Assembly (NCBI GenBank): GCA_025353985.1
Contig: JANXNT010001235.1
Coordinates: forward strand, 1 to 5,899
Reading direction: 5' to 3'
Origin: Limnoglobus sp.
GTDB taxonomy: Bacteria > Planctomycetota > Planctomycetia > Gemmatales > Gemmataceae
Length of the DNA: 5,899 nucleotides
The notes below the pieces were generated by a model. It did no database searches. It worked only from the letters and a program-made list of their open reading frames with translations, and was not told the DNA's origin. A program made the translations under genes and the position numbers. Of the stretch, positions 1 to 5,899 are shown in pieces. Every line of letters starts with the position of its first letter. Position 1 is the stretch's first letter.

Positions 1-1909
1 CCTTGATGCCGTAGCCGTAGAAGCGTGCGTTCGTGAGGTCGGCCTCGGTGCCTTGCAGGTTCAGTTTTGCGGCGTCAAATTGCATCGACGCGACGCTAAT
101 CGTGCCATTACCGCCGATCTCCATGCTTTTCGGGATCTTCACGAACGAGCCGATGCGCGAACGCCAACGCAGCAGATCGCCCGTCAGTTTCGCAGTCGCT
201 TTGCCGGATTGGAACGTGCGCAAATCGGGGATCGGTTCGAGTAACGTCAGTTGCAATGTGTCTTGCAAGGCGATCGCTTTGATCATCCCCGCATCGAGCC
301 GTAGCGGCGTGGCGGTGGCGTTTGTTGGGAAAAACAGACCCGTACCCGCGAACTCTAAATTCAAGTCGGGTTCGCGAAACTGCGTCGTGGGGTCGGCGTA
401 AATGAAGTTCTTCAAGACGATCGTACCGTTGAGCGATGACACCCCATTGGCATCGGTGCGGTTCGCCGAAACGAGAGTGGCCGTACCGCCGAGCGTGATG
501 CCTTGCAAGTCGATAAACTCCGCGAGCCGTTGCGATAATTTGTCCAACGAGACATCGCCGTTGATGTGGAACAGGCTCACCGAACCCGATGAATTGAGGC
601 TCGCGAATTCGGACTTCGCGAACAATCCTTCAAAGATCGGATAGCCGTCCGCACCGAGTTTACCCGTGAAGTTCAGATCGAGCGGCTTGTCCCAATCGAG
701 TGGTTTGCCGTTACGAATGCCTCGAATCGCAGAGGTAAACAGCGTGCCGGTCCAACTTGTTGCGGTGCCGTCGGTCTTGCTTGCGAGTTTTGCGCTGATG
801 CGGCCTTCGCGAATTTCGGTACCGTCCTTCATGCGAATGAGCTTCGGGAACATCGCGGCGACACGCGCGAGATCGAGGTCGACGGTGGCGCTGAGGCCCG
901 GTCGTTCGAGCCACTTCGCCAGCAGTTCGTTGGGGTCGAATGTGCCGGAGATCGTCGCCTTGCCGAGGTCGCACGTCAGTTCCGCACGATCGATCTGCAC
1001 GCCGTTCGGCGTCGTTTGAATCGTCAACGGCAGTTCCAGTTTTTGCAGTTTCAAATGTTCATCGCCGAGTTGCGCACTGCGAATATCGAGGTCGGCAATC
1101 ACTAAAGTTCCGCTCGCTTTGATCTGCGATGTGCCTTCGACTGTCATGGCCATGTCACCAGTCAGCGTGCCGACGATGGTCGTGGTCTTATCCACGAAGC
1201 GCTTCACGAGCGGTGTAGCAAACTCCATCGGGAAGTTTTCCGATTTCAGCTTCGCGGCGATCCCCTTGCCCATGATTACTTCGGCGTCGATCTTGCCACC
1301 GGACTTCGTGCCGCTCGTTTCGCCGCGGAAGCGTGCGACGATCGGGGCCGCCGTATCGCGTGGCAGGTCGGCGTTTGCTTCGACGTTCGCCAACGTCCAC
1401 GTTTGGTTCTCTTCGGCATCGCGCAAGCTGATCGTGCCGTTGATGACTTTGATCGCAACGGCGGGGCGGCTGGCGCTCGGTTCGGATTTATCGTCGAGGT
1501 AGTTGGCGATGGTTTTTTCGAGGTTCGTCGATTGCTTCTCGCAGACGATTTCGATCTTCGGATTGTCGATCGTGAAGGTGCCGAGGTCGGCCTGGTTCTG
1601 CGCGAGCGACAGCAAAGAATGCGACGACGAAATCTTCGGTGCCGTCAGGATCGTGCGGCCTTCGGCGTCCTTGAGTTCGACATCGCGCAATTCGACGCCC
1701 GACAACCAGCCTAGCGAAGTCGCGCCGACGGTGAGCGTGCCGTTGAGTTTCGATGTCGCCTTGGCGATGGCCCCGTTGAGGATGCCCGTTTTTGCGGCAA
1801 TCGCCGGCGCGAACCAGGCCAACCCGATGATCAGCATCGCGAGGATCACGAAACGGCGTGCCCAACGGCGTGGCTTGCGTGGCGGGAGTTCGGGGGTTGA
1901 GTCGGCCAT
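1..1909 (-). CDS. AsmA/TamB-like membrane-anchored envelope protein, N-terminal part (C-terminus off the left edge)
   Basis: The frame is open without a stop from an ATG at 1909-1907 to the left edge, giving 636 complete codons; the remainder lies outside. The N-terminus is proline- and arginine-rich (residues 5-19), followed by one hydrophobic segment at about residues 20-39 (FVILAMLIIGLAWFAPAIAA), consistent with an inner-membrane anchor with the rest outside the cytoplasm. After it come repeated short beta-strand patterns such as GTLTVGATSLGWLSGVELRD (57-76) and LGTFTIDNPKIEIV (109-122), continuing as alternating strands to the window edge. This architecture is that of AsmA/TamB-like proteins, long beta-groove proteins linked to lipid transport or outer-membrane assembly. 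No catalytic motif is visible. The start is supported by GGAG 9 nt upstream. The gene is divergent from the ATP-grasp operon, so a shared function is not implied. The coding assignment is firm; the family assignment rests on overall pattern only. Confidence 0.85.
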   Translation of the reverse strand, partial: MADSTPELPPRKPRRWARRFVILAMLIIGLAWFAPAIAAKTGILNGAIAKATSKLNGTLTVGATSLGWLSGVELRDVELKDAEGRTILTAPKISSSHSLLSLAQNQADLGTFTIDNPKIEIVCEKQSTNLEKTIANYLDDKSEPSASRPAVAIKVINGTISLRDAEENQTWTLANVEANADLPRDTAAPIVARFRGETSGTKSGGKIDAEVIMGKGIAAKLKSENFPMEFATPLVKRFVDKTTTIVGTLTGDMAMTVEGTSQIKASGTLVIADLDIRSAQLGDEHLKLQKLELPLTIQTTPNGVQIDRAELTCDLGKATISGTFDPNELLAKWLERPGLSATVDLDLARVAAMFPKLIRMKDGTEIREGRISAKLASKTDGTATSWTGTLFTSAIRGIRNGKPLDWDKPLDLNFTGKLGADGYPIFEGLFAKSEFASLNSSGSVSLFHINGDVSLDKLSQRLAEFIDLQGITLGGTATLVSANRTDANGVSSLNGTIVLKNFIYADPTTQFREPDLNLEFAGTGLFFPTNATATPLRLDAGMIKAIALQDTLQLTLLEPIPDLRTFQSGKATAKLTGDLLRWRSRIGSFVKIPKSMEIGGNGTISVASMQFDAAKLNLQGTEADLTNARFYGYGIK

Positions 1910-1918
1910 TAGCGTTTA

Positions 1919-1922
1919 CTCC
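1919..1922 (-). promoter_or_regulatory. Ribosome binding site of the leftward AsmA-like gene
   Basis: On the minus strand GGAG stands 9 nt before the ATG at 1909. This is a good Shine-Dalgarno match and spacing, and it fixes the start of the leftward gene. Confidence 0.6.
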
Positions 1923-1950
1923 GCAAGAACAGTTCCGTTCGATTGTGAGA

Positions 1951-1956
1951 ATCATA
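1951..1956 (-). promoter_or_regulatory. Candidate -10 box (TATGAT) for the leftward gene
   Basis: Read on the minus strand this hexamer is TATGAT, one mismatch from the sigma-70 -10 consensus TATAAT, about 41 nt upstream of the leftward ATG. Spacing would allow a leader of roughly 35 nt containing the GGAG ribosome binding site. The -35 region is poor: the best hexamer at 17-18 bp is TCCCGA or TTCCCG. It is a plausible promoter but not a demonstrated one. Confidence 0.3.
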
Positions 1957-2068
1957 ACCGGAATGCAGATTGTTCGGGAAGGCGAATCGCGAGCGTTCGC
2001 GGTGTCGGTTATTTTGCGAGATTCACTACAGTACGCGGCGGCAATCCGATAACATTGCGAGCGAAGGA

Positions 2069-2078
2069 GAAACGTTTC
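2069..2078. repeat. Perfect 10-bp palindrome GAAACGTTTC
   Basis: This self-complementary decamer lies in the divergent intergenic region, 136 nt before the rightward ATG. It could be an operator half-site pair, but one such palindrome in about 300 bp is not far from chance expectation. Confidence 0.25.
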
Positions 2079-2213
2079 GGCGATAGGCATGATTCTTGCC
2101 TTGGCTCTAAGTGCAAACGGGCGGCCCCAAATCAAGCGGTTTTTGCGTGATGGTGATGCTTCAAACTCCATCCTGCTAGAACAACTTGCACTCTCTGCGA
2201 AGAAAGCAAGCAC

Positions 2214-3725
2214 ATGGCAATTGCCACGGAACCGACAGCCGTCCGCCCGAAGCGAATGGCCGCGAAAAAGCCCCATCCGATGCAAGACACACTCTTCCAG
2301 CGCTACAAACCGCACCCCACGGCATGGGACGAGCTTTTCCAAGCGGATATGTCGCCGCACGACTGCGGCTGCGTTCTTGTCGAACGGCTCGGGAATTTGC
2401 ACGCGGCCGAGTTTGCGGCGCGACGGGCGAGTGCGGACTTGGCGTTCATCAATCAGGGGATCACGTTCTCCGTGTATGCGGACACGCGCGGCACCGAGAA
2501 AATCTTCCCGTTCGATTTGATCCCGCGGCCGGTACCCGTGAAAGAATGGAACGTGCTCGAAGTCGGCTTGGTCCAACGCATTCGTGCACTGAATATGTTC
2601 CTGGACGATGTGTATCACGACCAACGCATCTTGAAAGAGAATGTTATTCCGGCGGATCTCGTGCTCGGTTCGAAGGGCTACCGCAAAGAGATGATCGGTT
2701 TCTCGCCGCCCGCGAAGCAATACATACACGTCTGCGGTAGCGACCTGATCCGCGACCACAACGGGCAGTTCCTCGTTCTCGAAGACAACGGCCGCACGCC
2801 ATCAGGTGTGAGTTACGTGCTCGAAAACCGTGCGGTCATGAAGAAAGTCTTTCCGCAGCTGTTCCAAGATTGCCGCGTGAAGCGCGTCGAAGATTATCCG
2901 CAACGATTGCGTTCGGCACTTGAGTCGGTGGCACCGAAAAACGCGAATGATCCCCCGTGCGTCGTTGTGCTCTCGCCGGGGCCGTATAACTCGGCGTATT
3001 TCGAACATAGCTTCCTCGCCCGGCACATGGGCGTCGAACTCGTGCTCGGGCCGGATTTGTTCGTTCACGAAGATATCGTTTACCTCAAAACGACGCGCGG
3101 CCCGCAGAAAGTCGATGTCATTTACCGTCGCCTCGACGATGACTTCCTCGATCCGGAAGTCTTCCGTGCGGACAGTATGCTCGGCGTGCCCGGTTTGTTC
3201 CGTGCCTACCGTGCGGGCAACGTCACGCTGGCGAACGCGGTCGGTACGGGTGTTGCCGACGACAAAGCGGTTTACCCGTACGTCGAAGCGATGATCCGAT
3301 TTTACCTGAGCGAAGAGCCGCTGCTGAAGAATGTGCCGACGTATATCTGCGCTCGCCCGGACGATTTGAAATACACGCTCGATCACCTCGGCGAACTCGT
3401 CGTGAAGGCGGTCAACGAATCGGGCGGGTACGGCATGTTAATGGGGCCGTATAGCACGATGGCCCAACGTGCTGAGTTTGCGTCGAAGCTGAAGGCCGAC
3501 CCGCGTAACTACATCGCGCAACCGGTGGTGACGCTGTCCACGTGCCCGACGTGGACCGAGGAAGGCATCGCGCCGCGGCACGTCGATTTGCGGCCATACA
3601 TCGTCAGCGGCACGTCGACGTGGGTGATACCAGGCGGACTGACGCGGACGGCACTCGTGAAAGGTTCGTTGGTCGTGAATTCGAGCCAGGGCGGCGGCAG
3701 CAAAGATACGTGGGTGATCGAATGA
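2214..3725 (+). CDS. Circularly permuted ATP-grasp protein (DUF404/DUF407, COG2308)
   Basis: This 503-residue protein, close to the usual family length, is predicted to activate a carboxylate with ATP and join it to an amine (amidoligase-type), probably in the cytoplasm. Family signatures appear in order: LNQGIT-like FINQGITFSVY near residues 79-89; LVLEDNGRTPSGVSYVLENR around 187-206; NAVGTGVADDK (341-351); VVKAVNESGGYGM with K398 and the glycine-rich turn (396-408); RNYIAQPV (431-438); APRHVDLRPYIVSGTSTWV, then PGGLTR; and the terminal SSQGGGSKDTWV (490-501). The ATG at 2214 is the only start between an in-frame TGA at 2154 and the conserved region, although Met15 and Met23 are possible. 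The upstream purine tract (AGAAAG, 7 nt away) is a weak ribosome binding site. The last four bases overlap the next gene's ATG. The family assignment is secure from the motifs; substrate and product are unknown. Confidence 0.95.
   Translation: MAIATEPTAVRPKRMAAKKPHPMQDTLFQRYKPHPTAWDELFQADMSPHDCGCVLVERLGNLHAAEFAARRASADLAFINQGITFSVYADTRGTEKIFPFDLIPRPVPVKEWNVLEVGLVQRIRALNMFLDDVYHDQRILKENVIPADLVLGSKGYRKEMIGFSPPAKQYIHVCGSDLIRDHNGQFLVLEDNGRTPSGVSYVLENRAVMKKVFPQLFQDCRVKRVEDYPQRLRSALESVAPKNANDPPCVVVLSPGPYNSAYFEHSFLARHMGVELVLGPDLFVHEDIVYLKTTRGPQKVDVIYRRLDDDFLDPEVFRADSMLGVPGLFRAYRAGNVTLANAVGTGVADDKAVYPYVEAMIRFYLSEEPLLKNVPTYICARPDDLKYTLDHLGELVVKAVNESGGYGMLMGPYSTMAQRAEFASKLKADPRNYIAQPVVTLSTCPTWTEEGIAPRHVDLRPYIVSGTSTWVIPGGLTRTALVKGSLVVNSSQGGGSKDTWVIE
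3722..3725 (+). other. ATGA stop/start overlap (translational coupling)
   Basis: The TGA of the ATP-grasp gene (3723-3725) shares bases with the ATG of the Alpha-E gene (3722-3724). Only a weak GGGTG lies upstream (about 3712-3716), so reinitiation by ribosomes finishing the upstream gene is the likely way the second protein is made in proportion to the first. Confidence 0.85.
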
Positions 3726-4714
3726 TTTCGCGCGTGGCCGAACACTGCTATTGGTTGTCCCGCTATCTGGAACGGGCCGAAAACACCGCGCGCATCCTCG
3801 AAGTGAATCAAACGCTGTTGCTCGATTTCCACCTGCCTGTCGAGCAACAGTGGATGCCGTTGCTGATTATCAGTGGGATTCACGAGTACAAAGGCGAGCC
3901 GACGGCGGAGAAGATTCAAGAGTATATGACGTGGGACGTGGATAACCCGTTCAGCATCGCGTCGTCGCTGTCGTGGGCACGCGAGAACGCACGGATTATC
4001 CGCGAAGTGATCTCCGCCGAGATGTGGGAACGGATGAACTTCTACCATTTGTGGCTGAAGCAACCGAGCACGCGCGAGTTGTTCGACCACCAGCGCGGCG
4101 AATTTTACGCGCAGATTCGGCGAATCAATCAGTTACTCCACGGTATCTGCGATGCAACGATGGCGCACGGCGAAGCGTGGGAATTTTTCCACCTCGGCAC
4201 GCACCTCGAACGCGCCAGCCAGACGGCGCGCATCCTCGATGTTCGCTACCACATTCTGTTGCCGAAGATCGAAGACGTTGGCACGCCCGTGGATAACGCG
4301 CACTGGGTGGCGATCCTGATGAGTTGCTCCGGGTACGAGCCGTTCCACAAGCGACCGCGTGCGAATCAATCCGACCCCGCCGTTGCGGTGGCCGAGTTCC
4401 TCATCCTCGACGATTTGTTCCCGCGATCGGTGCATCACTGCCTGACCGCGTGCGAACGATCGTTGGCGGCAATCTCTGAAACCGAAGTCGGCTCCGGTGC
4501 GAATGAAGCCGACCGCAAGTTGGGCCAACTGCTGCGTTGGCTCGATGCCCGCGACATTGCCGACCTGATTCACGATGGCCTCCACGAATCGCTGACGCAC
4601 GTCGTCGATGGCATCCACGACATCGGCAACGCGATTCATCAGACGTACTTCTCCGGTGAAGTCCGACCACCGACCAAAACGCAAAACCAAACGCAAACGC
4701 AACATCAATCGTAA
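3722..4714 (+). CDS. Alpha-E domain protein (COG2307)
   Basis: This 330-residue, strongly helical protein starts at the ATG inside ATGA, overlapping the ATP-grasp stop by 4 bp. That indicates translational coupling and a joint function. The Alpha-E signature SRVAEHCYWLSRYLERAE begins at residue 3, which fixes this start against longer in-frame versions. A second, related segment, HLGTHLERASQTARIL, lies at 157-172. Helices rich in Trp, Arg and Glu continue (SSLSWARENARIIREVISAE in the first third, FLILDDLFPRSVHHCL in the last third). No known catalytic motif, signal peptide or membrane segment is seen, and I know no demonstrated activity. In related operons, and in fusions with the ATP-grasp protein, Alpha-E is thought to be a partner in the same reaction. 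The C-terminus (316-330) is a Gln/Thr-rich tail that looks disordered and is encoded by short DNA repeats. Confidence 0.95.
   Translation: MISRVAEHCYWLSRYLERAENTARILEVNQTLLLDFHLPVEQQWMPLLIISGIHEYKGEPTAEKIQEYMTWDVDNPFSIASSLSWARENARIIREVISAEMWERMNFYHLWLKQPSTRELFDHQRGEFYAQIRRINQLLHGICDATMAHGEAWEFFHLGTHLERASQTARILDVRYHILLPKIEDVGTPVDNAHWVAILMSCSGYEPFHKRPRANQSDPAVAVAEFLILDDLFPRSVHHCLTACERSLAAISETEVGSGANEADRKLGQLLRWLDARDIADLIHDGLHESLTHVVDGIHDIGNAIHQTYFSGEVRPPTKTQNQTQTQHQS
4677..4702 (+). repeat. Three copies of AAACGCAA within the Alpha-E 3' end
   Basis: AAACGCAA occurs at 4677-4684, 4689-4696 and 4695-4702, the last two overlapping by 2 bp. The repeats encode the Gln/Thr/Asn-rich tail of the Alpha-E protein, and such direct repeats could vary in number by slippage between strains. 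Confidence 0.6.
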
Positions 4715-4746
4715 CCCCGCGAAGTCGCATTTAGGTAGCATCGAAC

Positions 4747-5899
4747 ATGGGTATTCGCGTCGCTCTCCGTCACGTGACATCGTACACCTACGACCGGCCC
4801 GTCACGCTGTCACCGCACATCGTGCGGCTCCGCCCGGCCCCGCACACGCGCACGCCGATCCCCGCGTATTCGCTGACGATCGAACCCGATTCGCACTACA
4901 TGAATTGGCAGCAAGATCCGTACAGCAACCACCTCGCGCGCCTCGTTTTCCTCAAGCCGACGACGCAGTTCAAGGTCACGATCGACCTCGTTGCGGACCT
5001 CGTGCCGATCAACCCGTTCGACTTCTTCATCGAGAAGGACGCGGAGAATTTCCCGTTCCAGTATGAAGAATCGACCGCCCGCGACCTCACGCCGTATCTC
5101 GAAACTCTCCCCGCCGGGCCGCTGTTGCAGAAACTGATCGAGGCCGCGCGACTGCCGGTGATGCAAACCAACGATTACATCGTCGCGCTGAACAATCTCG
5201 TTCACGATAGCGTCAGTTACGTCATCCGCATGGAACCCGGCGTGCAGGCCCCGGAGGAAACGCTCGAACTCGGTAAAGGCTCGTGCCGCGACTCCGCGTG
5301 GTTGCTCGTTCAGCTTGCGAGGCACATGGGAATCGCCGCCCGATTCGCGTCGGGTTACCTCATTCAACTCGTCGAAGACGATAAGCCCGTCGTCGGCCCC
5401 GAAGGACCGACATCGGACTTCACGGACTTGCACGCTTGGGCGGAAATCTATTTGCCCGGTGCTGGCTGGATCGGCCTCGATGCCACTTCCGGTTTGCTCA
5501 CCGCCGAGGGGCACATCCCGCTGGCATGTACCGCCGATCCGCAGACCGCCGCCCCGATTAGCGGTGGCTTCAGCTTCGTGAAAAACCCGAACAACCCCGA
5601 CGATGAACTCGGCGAAGTGTTCGATTTCGAGATGTCGATCCGGCGCGTCGGCGAATCGCCGCGAGTGACGAAGCCATTTACCGACACTCAGTGGGACGCG
5701 ATCAACGCGCTCGGGCACCGCATCGATGCCGACCTGCGCGAGTGGGACGTGCGGCTGACGATGGGTGGCGAGCCGACGTTCGTGAGTGCGGAGAACCGCG
5801 ATGCCGACGAGTGGAACATCGCCGCACCGGGCAAAGAGAAGCGCGAAAAGGCGAACGTGTTGCTGAAGCGATTGAGCGATAGCTACGCGAATGGCGGCG
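4747..5899 (+). CDS. Transglutaminase-like protein with DUF2126 region (COG1305/COG4196), 3' part off the right edge
   Basis: The first 384 codons are present and the frame is open to the right edge. Residues 1-100 match the bacterial transglutaminase N-terminal region (HVTSYTYDRPVTLSPHIVRL at 9-28). The papain-like core follows, with the expected triad: Cys180 in GKGSCRDSAW, His229 in DLHAWAEIYLPGAGWIGL, and Asp245 in LDATSGLL. From residue 339 the MGGEPTFV motif marks the start of the DUF2126 region, so the full protein is probably the long fused form of about 1,100 residues. Such enzymes are predicted to cleave or transfer amide bonds; substrates are unknown. There is no signal peptide, which suggests a cytoplasmic location. 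An in-frame TAG at 4732-4734 makes 4747 the first possible start; AGG at 4733-4735 is only a weak ribosome binding site. It lies 32 bp after the Alpha-E stop, so it is very likely the third gene of the operon. Confidence 0.93.
   Translation, partial: MGIRVALRHVTSYTYDRPVTLSPHIVRLRPAPHTRTPIPAYSLTIEPDSHYMNWQQDPYSNHLARLVFLKPTTQFKVTIDLVADLVPINPFDFFIEKDAENFPFQYEESTARDLTPYLETLPAGPLLQKLIEAARLPVMQTNDYIVALNNLVHDSVSYVIRMEPGVQAPEETLELGKGSCRDSAWLLVQLARHMGIAARFASGYLIQLVEDDKPVVGPEGPTSDFTDLHAWAEIYLPGAGWIGLDATSGLLTAEGHIPLACTADPQTAAPISGGFSFVKNPNNPDDELGEVFDFEMSIRRVGESPRVTKPFTDTQWDAINALGHRIDADLREWDVRLTMGGEPTFVSAENRDADEWNIAAPGKEKREKANVLLKRLSDSYANGG

Larger units (their letters stand above)
1910..2213. other. Divergent intergenic region (304 bp)
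   Basis: This stretch separates the leftward AsmA-like gene from the rightward ATP-grasp operon and must hold both promoters unless the operon is read from elsewhere. Visible elements are the leftward ribosome binding site and TATGAT box, a perfect 10-bp palindrome GAAACGTTTC (2069-2078), and short inverted repeats: GAAC-A-GTTC (1927-1935), CGCGA/TCGCG (1988-2001) and AGGCA/TGCCT (2085-2101). For the rightward operon I see only weak hexamers: TTGCGA at 2055-2060, and GATAAC at 2048-2053 as a possible -10. Open frames crossing the region do not look like real proteins. No tRNA or riboswitch fold is recognised. Confidence 0.7.

Noticed and set aside
33..1714. Plus-strand open frames across the left third
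   Set aside because: All lie opposite the uninterrupted 636-codon AsmA-like frame and give low-quality, Arg/Ser-rich translations.
1988..2001. CGCGA/TCGCG hairpin as a terminator
   Set aside because: The stem is only 5 bp and no T-run follows on either strand. It also lies between two divergent gene starts, where no terminator is needed.
2089..2520. Plus-strand open frame of 143 codons before the ATP-grasp gene
   Set aside because: GGAG at 2066-2069 is too far (19 nt) from its ATG. Most of it overlaps the real gene in another frame, and it resembles no known protein.
1488..2759. Minus-strand open frame of 423 codons
   Set aside because: It crosses the intergenic region and overlaps both the AsmA-like gene (in another frame) and the ATP-grasp gene. 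Its Arg- and His-rich product matches no family I know, so it looks like an antisense shadow of G+C-rich coding sequence.
3542..4714. A longer Alpha-E protein starting 60 codons upstream
   Set aside because: The extra residues would be read in a different frame through conserved ATP-grasp sequence and are His/Arg-rich. The Alpha-E signature begins right after the ATG at 3722.
2802..4780. Minus-strand open frames at 2802-3386, 3509-4090 and 4133-4780
   Set aside because: They are antisense shadows of the ATP-grasp and Alpha-E genes, with no ribosome binding site or recognisable protein features.
4810..5718. Minus-strand open frame of 302 codons
   Set aside because: It lies entirely opposite the transglutaminase core, whose motifs are intact. 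Its translation is biased to Arg, Glu and Val without recognisable domains.

Overview
The window holds four protein-coding genes and one divergent intergenic region, and it is coding almost end to end. Base composition is moderately G+C-rich. The N-terminal style of the left-hand AsmA/TamB-like protein and the overall codon habits remind me of planctomycetes (Gemmata-type). That is recall-based inference, and no rRNA or other taxonomic marker is present.

Left part, minus strand (1-1909): the first 636 codons of a large protein with one N-terminal membrane anchor followed by long beta-rich, repetitive sequence. It looks like a member of the AsmA/TamB-like envelope family. The frame is open from its ATG at 1909 to the left edge, so the C-terminus lies outside the window.

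Middle (1910-2213): a 304-bp divergent intergenic region. It carries a good ribosome binding site and a candidate -10 box for the leftward gene, plus a few short palindromes. No convincing sigma-70 promoter is visible for the rightward operon.

Right part, plus strand (2214-5899): a compact three-gene operon. It encodes a circularly permuted ATP-grasp protein (COG2308, DUF404/DUF407 type), an Alpha-E protein (COG2307), and a large transglutaminase-like protein whose C-terminal DUF2126 region (COG4196) has just begun when the window ends. The first two genes overlap by 4 bp (ATGA), and the second and third are 32 bp apart. This association recurs in many bacteria. It has been predicted from comparative genomics to be a peptide-synthesis or peptide-tagging system: the ATP-grasp enzyme forms amide bonds, the Alpha-E protein is a helical partner, and the transglutaminase-fold enzyme cleaves or transfers amide bonds. 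Its substrate and product are, to my knowledge, unknown. It is the most interesting part of the window, although the gene set itself has been described before.

I saw no tRNA, rRNA, CRISPR array, insertion sequence or clear rho-independent terminator.
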